Of a stretch of DNA of 6,075 nt, positions 1 through 4,260 are shown piece by piece. Positions within the stretch are counted from its first letter, which is position 1; each line of letters starts with the position of its first letter. Both the position numbers and the translations under genes were made by a program. Origin of the DNA: Candidatus Scatomorpha stercorigallinarum (lineage in GTDB: Bacteria > Bacillota_A > Clostridia > Oscillospirales > Oscillospiraceae); the NCBI GenBank assembly GCA_018713375.1, contig DVOV01000214.1, forward strand, positions 1 to 6,075, written 5' to 3'. Below the pieces are notes generated by a model that was not told the origin of the DNA, made no database searches, and worked only from the letters and a program-made list of their open reading frames with translations.

Positions 1-18
1 CCACTTGGCTATGGCGCC
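1..18 (-). tRNA. tRNA-Cys, 5' end only (cut by window edge)
   Basis: Read on the minus strand, bases 18 to 1 give GGCGCCATAGCCAAGTGG. This matches the acceptor 5' strand, positions 8-9 and the start of the D-arm of Firmicutes tRNA-Cys as I remember it. The anticodon lies outside the window, so the identity rests on resemblance to family sequences and not on an anticodon. It would be the fourth tRNA of the leftward cluster, separated from tRNA-Gly by the hairpin-rich spacer. I see no convincing promoter of its own in that spacer. The main alternative is a tRNA of another specificity with a similar 5' half. Confidence 0.65.
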
Positions 19-30
19 GTCGTCGCTGCA

Positions 31-90
31 TTGCTTAAGATTCCAATCTTGCCCCTGTGTCGGGTGGGGCAAGATTTCCATCTTACGCAA
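31..90. repeat. 60-nt imperfect inverted repeat with self-palindromic arms
   Basis: Arms 31-55 and 66-90 are complementary at 21 of 25 positions around a 10-base loop (56-65). The innermost 11 base pairs, AATCTTGCCCC against GGGGCAAGATT, are perfect. Each arm also holds its own small palindrome: AAGATTCCAATCTT at 37-50 and AAGATTTCCATCTT at 71-84. Three of the four mismatches fall together at the centre of those small palindromes. The sequence can therefore fold as one long hairpin or as two short ones. It ends about 12 bases from the tRNA-Cys 5' end. Confidence 0.8.
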
Positions 91-101
91 TACGCTCCTC
101 T

Positions 102-127
102 CAAAACCGAATCAGGATTCGGTTTTG
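102..127. repeat. Perfect 12-bp dyad with A-tract and T-tract outer ends
   Basis: CAAAACCGAATC (102-113) is exactly complementary to 116-127. As RNA it gives an 11-bp stem with a CAGG tetraloop. The outer end of the stem is A-rich on one side and T-rich on the other, the layout of a bidirectional intrinsic terminator whose U-tract pairs with an A-tract. Its GC core is weak, so termination is only a possibility. Confidence 0.75.
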
Positions 128-157
128 TAAACAGAGCGGAAACGAAGTGTTTAAACC

Positions 158-182
158 AAAAGCCGCTGCAAGTGAGCGGCCT
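158..182 (-). terminator. Candidate intrinsic terminator downstream of tRNA-Gly
   Basis: On the minus strand, GCCGCT (180-175) and AGCGGC (167-162) form a 6-bp GC stem, extendable by a G-U and an A-U pair, with the loop CACTTGC. It is followed directly by TTTTGG and TTT. This is the best terminator-like element after the tRNA-Val-Phe-Gly set. If it works, tRNA-Cys would need read-through or another promoter. The short U-tract makes it moderate in quality. Confidence 0.5.
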
Positions 183-196
183 CGGACCCTCGCAGC

Positions 197-222
197 CCGA
201 GCGAAACTGTAGTTTCGCTCGG
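197..222. repeat. Perfect 12-bp dyad hairpin
   Basis: CCGAGCGAAACT (197-208) is exactly complementary to 211-222, with only GT between the arms. As RNA this is an 11-bp stem with a UGUA loop. No T-run follows on either strand, so it does not look like a classical terminator. It has the same arm length and near-zero spacer as the dyad at 102-127 but a different sequence. Confidence 0.75.
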
Positions 223-228
223 AGAGGA

Positions 229-305
229 GGAATAAGCTCGTTCGGCGCAGTTTTCGCGAATAGCTATTTGCTATTCGCGGAAACGGAGCGATAAGAGCTT
301 ATTCC
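229..305. repeat. 77-nt nested hairpin just 3' of tRNA-Gly
   Basis: The outer arms GGAATAAGCTC (229-239) and 295-305 are perfectly complementary over 11 bases. Inside, 250-264 pairs with 270-284 over 15 positions, with one G-T at 254/280, around the loop TATTT. Between the two stems, a further short pairing of CGTTC with GAGCG is possible. On the minus strand the structure starts six bases after the encoded CCA of tRNA-Gly, so any primary transcript of that tRNA carries it at its 3' side. It could act in 3' processing or be an unrelated inserted palindrome. Confidence 0.8.
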
Positions 306-310
306 GACGA

Positions 311-386
311 TGGAGCGGGCAACGAGATTCGAACTCGCTACCTCCACCTTGGCAAGGTGGCGCTCTGCCAAATGAGCTATGCCCGC
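311..386 (-). tRNA. tRNA-Gly (anticodon GCC)
   Basis: This is a 76-base cloverleaf on the minus strand. The acceptor strand GCGGGCA pairs with TGCCCGC, followed by discriminator T and an encoded CCA (313-311). The anticodon stem CCACC/GGTGG encloses the loop TTGCCAA, with GCC at 353-351, reading GGC and GGU. The T-arm carries GTTCGAATC. It lies three bases downstream of tRNA-Phe, so the two must be processed from one transcript. Confidence 0.95.
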
Positions 387-389
387 AAA

Positions 390-465
<76 letters not shown>

Positions 466-493
466 AAATCAAGTCCTGCCGCCAAAGGAGTTG

Positions 494-570
494 TGGTGGG
501 AACAACTGGACTCGAACCAGTGACCCCTTGCTTGTAAGGCAAGTGCTCTAACCGGCTGAGCTATGCTCCC
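494..570 (-). tRNA. tRNA-Val (anticodon UAC)
   Basis: This is a 77-base cloverleaf on the minus strand. The acceptor GGGAGCA pairs with TGTTCCC (one G-U), then discriminator A and an encoded CCA (496-494). The anticodon stem CTTGC/GCAAG encloses CTTACAA, with TAC at 536-534, reading GUA and probably other valine codons by wobble. It is the first gene of the leftward tRNA cluster, starting about 11 bases after the predicted transcription start. Confidence 0.95.
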
Positions 571-587
571 GGATAAGCGGCTTTGTC

Positions 588-636
588 ATTGTAGCAAATG
601 TCCCCTCTGTTGTCAATACTTTTTTCGGATTTTTTT
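588..636 (-). promoter_or_regulatory. Strong tRNA promoter with UP-like A-tracts
   Basis: On the minus strand a perfect -35 box TTGACA (616-611) is followed by a 17-base spacer and TACAAT (593-588). Transcription should start near 581, about ten bases before tRNA-Val. Just upstream lie two A-tracts, six A at 620-625 and seven A at 630-636. Their centres are about 10.5 bp apart, one helical turn, which resembles an UP element contacted by the RNA polymerase alpha subunit. Such promoters are typical of stable RNA genes. Confidence 0.9.
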
Positions 637-643
637 CGCGGAA

Positions 644-673
644 TGTGCGCGGGCCATTTTCAGCCCGCGCACA
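644..673. repeat. 11-bp GC hairpin between hslO and the tRNA promoter
   Basis: TGTGCGCGGGC (644-654) is exactly complementary to 663-673, with an 8-base loop. It begins nine bases beyond the hslO stop codon. On the minus strand the hairpin is followed by TTCCGCG and then A-runs, not U-runs, so it is not a standard intrinsic terminator. It may still cap the hslO mRNA 3' end or act with Rho. Confidence 0.75.
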
Positions 674-681
674 TGGGCGCT

Positions 682-1590
682 TCAGCCCTGACCGCCACCC
701 TCCTGCCGCTCCTCTTCCTGAGCCATATCGGCCAGGCTGAGCAGCTCCTGGGGGGCAAAGCTGTACACATGGTCGCAGAACTGGCAGGTGACCTCGATGG
801 GCTCGCCGTCCGCAGCCATGCTGCGCAGTTCCCCCGCGCCGCAGCTGCGCAGTGCGGCGGAGATGCGCTCGCGGCTGCACGAACAGCGGTAGCTCACAGG
901 GATGCGCTCCAGCGTCTCCGGTTCCATGCCGCGCAGCACCTGCGCGGCCACGGCGTCCACCCCGTCCTCGGAGAGGATGGTCGTCAGCTGGTCCATCATG
1001 AAGATGTTGTCCTCGAGCTTCGTGATGAGCTCCTCCGGGGCACCGGGCATCAGCTGTACGATGTAGCCGCCGGCAGCCTTGATGCTGCGGTCGGTGTCCA
1101 CCAGCACGCCCAGGCCCACGGCCGCGGGTATCTGCTCGCTCTCCACCATGTACTGCGCCAGGTCCTCGGCTATCTCACCGGAAACGAGCTCCACCGAGCC
1201 CACATACGGCTCCTTGAGCCCGATATCGCGGCTGACGGTGAGCATGCCGTCCGTACCGACGGCGCCGCCGACGTCAAGTTTTCCGTCGCCGCGCAGCGGC
1301 AGGTCGGTCTGCGGCTCATCGACATACCCGCGCACGCAGCCGTCGGAGTCCGCCACGGCGATCACGCTGCCGATGGGCCCGCCTCCGTTGACGCGGATGG
1401 TGAGGCTCGCGTCCTCCTCCTTCATCAGCTCGCCCAGCATACTGGCCGCGCAGAGCGTGCGCCCGAGCGCGGCGGCTGCCGTCGGCGCCAGGCCGTGTAT
1501 CTGCCTCGCGCGCTCCACGATGCCGCGGGCGGTGATGCAGGATATTTTCACATAGCCGTCCCCAGTGACGGCCCTGATGATCTCGTCCAT
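682..1590 (-). CDS. hslO: Hsp33 redox-regulated chaperone (HslO)
   Basis: The gene encodes 302 residues, a normal Hsp33 length. Hsp33 is a cytosolic holdase: in reducing conditions it binds zinc through four cysteines and is inactive, and under oxidative plus unfolding stress it forms disulfides and binds unfolding proteins. The C-terminal redox switch is complete, with CSC at 236-238 and CQFC at 269-272, giving CXC-X30-CXXC. C250 is an extra cysteine inside the linker. The N-terminal part carries family features such as the RVNGGGPIGS segment near 66-75 and GYVDEP near 88-93. The acidic, glycine-rich tail after 290 is unremarkable. The start is supported by AGAGGAAC upstream, and its ATG directly follows the TGA of the methyltransferase gene, suggesting coupled translation. 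It is last in the leftward operon. Confidence 0.95.
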   Translation of the reverse strand: MDEIIRAVTGDGYVKISCITARGIVERARQIHGLAPTAAAALGRTLCAASMLGELMKEEDASLTIRVNGGGPIGSVIAVADSDGCVRGYVDEPQTDLPLRGDGKLDVGGAVGTDGMLTVSRDIGLKEPYVGSVELVSGEIAEDLAQYMVESEQIPAAVGLGVLVDTDRSIKAAGGYIVQLMPGAPEELITKLEDNIFMMDQLTTILSEDGVDAVAAQVLRGMEPETLERIPVSYRCSCSRERISAALRSCGAGELRSMAADGEPIEVTCQFCDHVYSFAPQELLSLADMAQEEERQEGGGQG

Positions 1591-2331
1591 TCAGTCTGTT
1601 CCTCTTTTTGCTTTGAAATATACGCGCCCGCCGCCGTCTATCGGCCCCTCTTCGGAGACGGAGATGTCCGTAAACCCCGCCTCCGCCAGCCAGGAGGCGA
1701 GCGTATCCGGCTCGTGGGCGTATTCGACGTGCTCCTCCCCGGAGCGCCGCCAGAGCGCGCCCTCGCGCTCGAAAATGTCCATGCCGTAGCGCAGCGCGCC
1801 GAGCTCGGAGTCGAATCTCCCGCGCCAGAGGCAGAAAACGTCCTCCGTCTCGTCCACGGAAACGCTGCCGTCCATCGAGCGCAGGAAGGCCGGCGTCCGC
1901 AGGTCGAAGAGCAGCAGCCCTCCCGGCCTGATGAACAGCCGCAGCCGGCGGAAAGCCTCCCGCAGCTCCTCCGGCGGCACATAATTGAGGCTGTCCAGCG
2001 AGGACACCGCCGCGTCCACCGTGCCGTAGAGGTCGAGTTCCCCCGCCGCCTGGTTGATGAACAGCGGGCGCACGGCGAGACCTGAGGCGGCCGCCTTGTC
2101 CATGGCCTCCATCAGCATGTCGGCCGAGGCGTCCGCCCCTATCATCTCATATCCCCGCCTGGCGAGTTCCAGCGTCAGGCTGCCCGTGCCGCAGCAGAGG
2201 TCGAGCAGCAGGTGGAAGCTGCCGGCGTCCGAGGAAAAGATGCGCTCGCAGTGGTCCGCCAGGCGGCCGTAGGCCACGTCCCGCGTCAGCTCGTCGTAGT
2301 GGCCGGCCAACGCGCCGTAGGCGCCGTTCAT
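1591..2331 (-). CDS. Class I SAM-dependent methyltransferase, substrate unknown
   Basis: The gene encodes 246 residues with a Rossmann-type methyltransferase fold. Motif I, LLDLCCGTGS, lies at 42-51 and binds S-adenosylmethionine. GADAS at 65-69 carries the acidic residue expected to contact the ribose. A post-motif segment with IRPGGLLLFDLR at 134-145 is typical of the family. The N-terminal YGALAGHYDELTRDVAYG resembles the start of many clostridial relatives, which supports the chosen start. The ATG overlaps the yerC stop (ATGA), and GGAGG lies only one base upstream, too close for normal initiation, so reinitiation by ribosomes finishing yerC is likely. The stop abuts hslO. No residue reveals the substrate; small molecule, rRNA and protein targets all remain possible. 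Confidence 0.9.
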   Translation of the reverse strand: MNGAYGALAGHYDELTRDVAYGRLADHCERIFSSDAGSFHLLLDLCCGTGSLTLELARRGYEMIGADASADMLMEAMDKAAASGLAVRPLFINQAAGELDLYGTVDAAVSSLDSLNYVPPEELREAFRRLRLFIRPGGLLLFDLRTPAFLRSMDGSVSVDETEDVFCLWRGRFDSELGALRYGMDIFEREGALWRRSGEEHVEYAHEPDTLASWLAEAGFTDISVSEEGPIDGGGRVYFKAKRGTD

Positions 2332-2645
2332 TCCTCCGCCTGCTCCGCCGCGCCGCTGGTGATGCCAAGGCGCTCAAAGGCGATGGCATAGCCGTCCGCG
2401 CCGTACTGCAGGCTGCGGTTGACGCGGGAGATGGTGGCGCTGGAGGCCCCGGTCTTTTCCAGGATCTCGTTGTAGATCATGCCCTGGCTGAGGTACACCG
2501 CCACCTGATAGCGCTGTTCCATCGCCTGCAGCTCGGTCACGGTGCAGAGGTCGTCGAAGAACTTTTTGCACTCGTCCACCGTCTTGAGCGTAAGTATGGC
2601 CTTGTACATCTCGTCGCTTCTGGGTTTTTTGTTTTGTTTATTCAT
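2328..2645 (-). CDS. yerC: YerC/YecD-family TrpR-related DNA-binding regulator
   Basis: The gene encodes 105 residues, close to the length of Bacillus subtilis YerC. The family shares the all-helical TrpR fold. The helix-turn-helix covers roughly 55-80, with YNEILEKTG followed by the recognition segment SSATISRVNRSLQYG. I chose the ATG at 2645 over one at 2702 because GAGGT lies five bases upstream, the protein then has family length, and the predicted promoter -10 box overlaps the longer 5' extension. It is first in the leftward operon and divergent from the nfeD operon. Relatives have been proposed to repress amino acid (histidine) biosynthesis genes, but the ligand here is unknown. The near-palindrome at 2728-2748 is a possible own operator. 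Confidence 0.9.
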   Translation of the reverse strand: MNKQNKKPRSDEMYKAILTLKTVDECKKFFDDLCTVTELQAMEQRYQVAVYLSQGMIYNEILEKTGASSATISRVNRSLQYGADGYAIAFERLGITSGAAEQAEE

Positions 2646-2680
2646 CTCATACCTCACAAAGTTTCTTCTGCTGCTTTTAC

Positions 2681-2709
2681 ATTTTATATCCCTAACGCAC
2701 AAAAGTAAA
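2681..2709 (-). promoter_or_regulatory. Promoter of the yerC-methyltransferase-hslO operon
   Basis: On the minus strand TTTACT (2709-2704) is followed by a 17-base spacer and TAAAAT (2686-2681), four and five matches to the consensus boxes. Transcription would start near 2675, giving a leader of about 30 bases before yerC. An alternative reading of TATAAA at 2688-2683 as the -10 box leaves a shorter, less good spacer. Confidence 0.65.
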
Positions 2710-2727
2710 GCCCCATTACAGATATTT

Positions 2728-2748
2728 GACGAAAATTTAATATTCGTC
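2728..2748. promoter_or_regulatory. 21-bp near-palindrome, candidate operator
   Basis: GACGAA (2728-2733) and TTCGTC (2743-2748) are exact inverted arms, and the AT-rich centre continues the symmetry. Nine of ten position pairs around T2738 are complementary. It lies between the -35 boxes of the two divergent promoters, a usual place for a regulator of both. The neighbouring TrpR-like protein YerC is the obvious candidate to bind it, but this is inference from position only. Confidence 0.5.
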
Positions 2749-2771
2749 TCCCTGCCGTTGCATAATCGCTA

Positions 2772-2800
2772 TTGCCAGCGGCGGCCTTTTGATATAAAAT
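2772..2800 (+). promoter_or_regulatory. Promoter of the nfeD-SPFH-hexokinase-thioesterase operon
   Basis: TTGCCA (2772-2777, five of six consensus bases), a 17-base spacer, and TAAAAT (2795-2800, five of six) form a good sigma-A-type promoter. Transcription would start near 2807. The leader of about 40 bases contains a perfect palindrome and the ribosome site GGAGGT (2836-2841), five bases before the nfeD ATG. Confidence 0.8.
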
Positions 2801-2815
2801 GTCAGTAGCCAATAC

Positions 2816-2831
2816 TGCGCCGGCCGGCGCA
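2816..2831. repeat. Perfect 16-bp palindrome in the rightward leader
   Basis: TGCGCCGGCCGGCGCA is exactly self-complementary. It lies between the predicted transcription start and the ribosome site of the nfeD operon. It could be an operator overlapping the initially transcribed region. It could also form a short very GC-rich mRNA hairpin (6 bp around GGCC) just before the Shine-Dalgarno sequence. Confidence 0.6.
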
Positions 2832-2846
2832 TGACGGAGGTGCCGC

Positions 2847-3338
2847 ATGCTCGAACTAATCGCCCAAAACATGTCCATATTCTGGATAGCGCTCGTCATC
2901 ATCTTCGCCGTAGTGGAGGCGTTGACCGCCGGGCTCACCTGCATCTGGTTCGGTGTGGGCGCGCTGGCGGCCCTGGTCTCCTCCTTCTTCAGCGCGGCCA
3001 TCTGGCTGCAATTCGTGTGGTTTTTCATTATCTCCATAGCCTCGCTGCTGCTTACCCGCCCGCTGGTGCGCAAATATGTGGACACGGTGAAGCAGCCGAC
3101 GAACGCCGACATGGTCATCGGCAAAACGGCGCTCGTCACCGAGGACATCGACAACATCGCCGCCGCGGGCGCCGTCACCGTGGGAGGCAAGGTCTGGACC
3201 GCCCGCAGCGCCGGCGGGGAGCCCATAGCGCGCGACAGCATCGTGGTCGTGAGGCGGATAGAGGGCGTGAAGCTCATCGTCGAGCCCGCCCCCGCCGCTG
3301 ACGATAAAACTTTTGAACAAGAGGGGGAAACTGAATAA
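2847..3338 (+). CDS. Short NfeD-family membrane protein
   Basis: The gene encodes 163 residues, the size of short NfeD proteins that lack the ClpP-like protease domain. Three hydrophobic segments at about 11-31, 34-50 and 53-70 make a membrane anchor. A C-terminal OB-fold beta domain at about 88-147 (from IGKTALVTED to VKLIVEP) should face the cytosol. An acidic tail follows. NfeD proteins partner SPFH proteins and are thought to act in assembly or turnover of membrane microdomains. The next gene is exactly such a partner, with a one-base overlap (TAATG), so equimolar coupled synthesis is likely. The start is fixed by GGAGGT at -11 to -6. The family assignment is firm; the cellular role is inferred from the family. 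Confidence 0.9.
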   Translation: MLELIAQNMSIFWIALVIIFAVVEALTAGLTCIWFGVGALAALVSSFFSAAIWLQFVWFFIISIASLLLTRPLVRKYVDTVKQPTNADMVIGKTALVTEDIDNIAAAGAVTVGGKVWTARSAGGEPIARDSIVVVRRIEGVKLIVEPAPAADDKTFEQEGETE

Positions 3339-4243
3339 TGGAATGGATCATCCTCGGCATCGTGCTCGTCCTGGTGCTCTTCACGCTCGTGCGCTGCATA
3401 CGCATCGTGCAGCAGGCCAAGGCCTATGTCGTCGAGCGCCTGGGCGCGTACAAGACGACCTGGAACGTCGGTCTCCACTTCAAGATGCCTTTCATCGAGC
3501 GCGTGGCCAAGGTCGTAACGCTCAAGGAGCAGGTGGCGGACTTCCCGCCCCAGCCCGTCATCACTAAGGACAACGTCACCATGCAGATCGACACGGTGGT
3601 CTATTTCCAGATCACCGACCCCAAGCTCTACACTTACGGCATCGAGCGCCCCATCGTGGCCATCGAGAACCTCTCCGCCACCACGCTGCGTAACATCATC
3701 GGCGACCTGGAGCTCGACCAGTGCCTCACCAGCCGCGATGTGATAAACACCAAGATGCGCTCCATCCTCGACGAGGCCACGGACCCCTGGGGCATCAAGG
3801 TCAACCGCGTGGAGCTGAAGAACATCCTGCCTCCCAAGGAGATACAGAACGCCATGGAGAAGCAGATGAAGGCCGAGCGCGAGCGCCGCGAAGCCATCCT
3901 CCGCGCCGAGGGCGAGAAGAAGTCCGCCATCCTCACCGCCGAGGGCGAAAAGGAGTCCGCCATCCTGCGCGCGGACGCCAAAAAGCAGGCGCAGATACTG
4001 GAGGCCCAGGGCAAGGCGGAGGCCATACTGACGGTGCAGAAGGCCACGGCCGACTCCATCAAGCTCCTGAACGAGGCCTCGCCGACCGACCCCGTGATCC
4101 GCCTGCGCGCGCTGGAGGCTTTCGCCGCCGCGGCGGACGGCAAGGCCACCAAGATAATCATCCCCAGCGAAATTCAGGGCCTCGCCGGCCTGGCGGAGGG
4201 CATCGTGGAGTCCGTCAAGGCCCCCGCCGCCGAACAAAAATAA
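3338..4243 (+). CDS. SPFH/stomatin-type membrane scaffold protein (QmcA/paraslipin-like)
   Basis: The gene encodes 301 residues. An N-terminal membrane helix (about 2-20) is followed by an SPFH domain at about 22-180. Stomatin signatures include ERLGAYKTTWNVGLHFKMPF (33-52), VTMQIDTVVYFQITDP (80-95) and LRNIIGDLELDQCLTSRD (117-134). A charged coiled coil at about 165-245 contains four 11-residue repeats of the type AILRAEGEKKS. A C-terminal segment near 250-290 (DPVIRLRALEAF) matches stomatin and QmcA relatives. Such proteins oligomerise into ring-like cages at the inner membrane and work with NfeD proteins, as in the E. coli qmcA-ybbK pair. The ribosome site GAGGGGG lies inside the end of nfeD. 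No truncation is seen. HflC or HflK is less likely given the NfeD partner and the length. Confidence 0.93.
   Translation: MEWIILGIVLVLVLFTLVRCIRIVQQAKAYVVERLGAYKTTWNVGLHFKMPFIERVAKVVTLKEQVADFPPQPVITKDNVTMQIDTVVYFQITDPKLYTYGIERPIVAIENLSATTLRNIIGDLELDQCLTSRDVINTKMRSILDEATDPWGIKVNRVELKNILPPKEIQNAMEKQMKAERERREAILRAEGEKKSAILTAEGEKESAILRADAKKQAQILEAQGKAEAILTVQKATADSIKLLNEASPTDPVIRLRALEAFAAAADGKATKIIIPSEIQGLAGLAEGIVESVKAPAAEQK
3893..4024 (+). repeat. Four tandem 33-bp units encoding 11-residue coiled-coil repeats
   Basis: Codons 186-229 of the SPFH gene form four in-frame units: AILRAEGEKKS, AILTAEGEKES, AILRADAKKQA and QILEAQGKAEA. The first two are similar at the DNA level as well, which fits local duplication followed by drift. 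An 11-residue period gives a nearly straight coiled coil, suited to the long rods of SPFH cages. Confidence 0.85.
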
Positions 4244-4260
4244 AGCCCCCGGAGGGAAAT

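Larger units (their letters stand above)
19..310. other. Hairpin-rich spacer between tRNA-Gly and tRNA-Cys
   Basis: This 292-base stretch has no credible coding region. The open frame that crosses it has a weak start, no ribosome site, and a composition dictated by the palindromes. Most of its length is inverted repeats, with arms at 31-55/66-90, 102-113/116-127, 162-167/175-180, 197-208/211-222 and 229-239/295-305, the last enclosing 250-264/270-284. It is visibly more AT-rich than the flanking genes. The nonamer GCGGAAACG occurs at both 136-144 and 277-285. It may be an inserted repeat element, a set of transcription terminators or processing hairpins, or a structured RNA. The sequence alone does not decide. 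Confidence 0.8.

Noticed and set aside
31..294. Open frame of 87 codons across the hairpin-rich spacer
   Set aside because: It begins with TTG, has no ribosome site, and its residues are dictated by palindromic DNA. It matches no family I know and lies in a tRNA spacer.
19..310. CRISPR array or tandem-repeat array
   Set aside because: The hairpins differ in sequence and spacing. There are no regular direct repeats with spacers and no cas genes.
644..673. Classical intrinsic terminator for hslO
   Set aside because: The stem is good but the coding strand continues with A-runs, so there is no U-tract. It is listed only as a hairpin.
598..2085. 495-codon plus-strand frame opposite hslO and the methyltransferase
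   Set aside because: It is a shadow frame caused by high GC at third positions. The minus-strand products carry full family motifs, while this one is low-complexity Ala/Arg/His-rich.
2646..2702. Upstream ATG at 2702 as the start of yerC
   Set aside because: The extra 19 residues are not family-like and overlap the predicted -10 region. The ATG at 2645 has GAGGT at good spacing and gives normal length.
2754..2782. 7-bp stem GCCGTTG/CAGCGGC ahead of the nfeD promoter
   Set aside because: The stem is short, includes a G-T pair and overlaps the -35 box. It is likely chance in GC-rich DNA.
2684..4237. 517-codon minus-strand frame opposite nfeD and the SPFH gene
   Set aside because: It is a shadow of clearly functional genes, rich in Gly/Leu/Asp/His without a domain, and crosses the promoter region.
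3721..4260. Upstream extension of the hexokinase frame into the SPFH gene
   Set aside because: The frame is open only by composition. GGAGGG before the ATG at 4261 and the match of hexokinase motif positions fix the real start.
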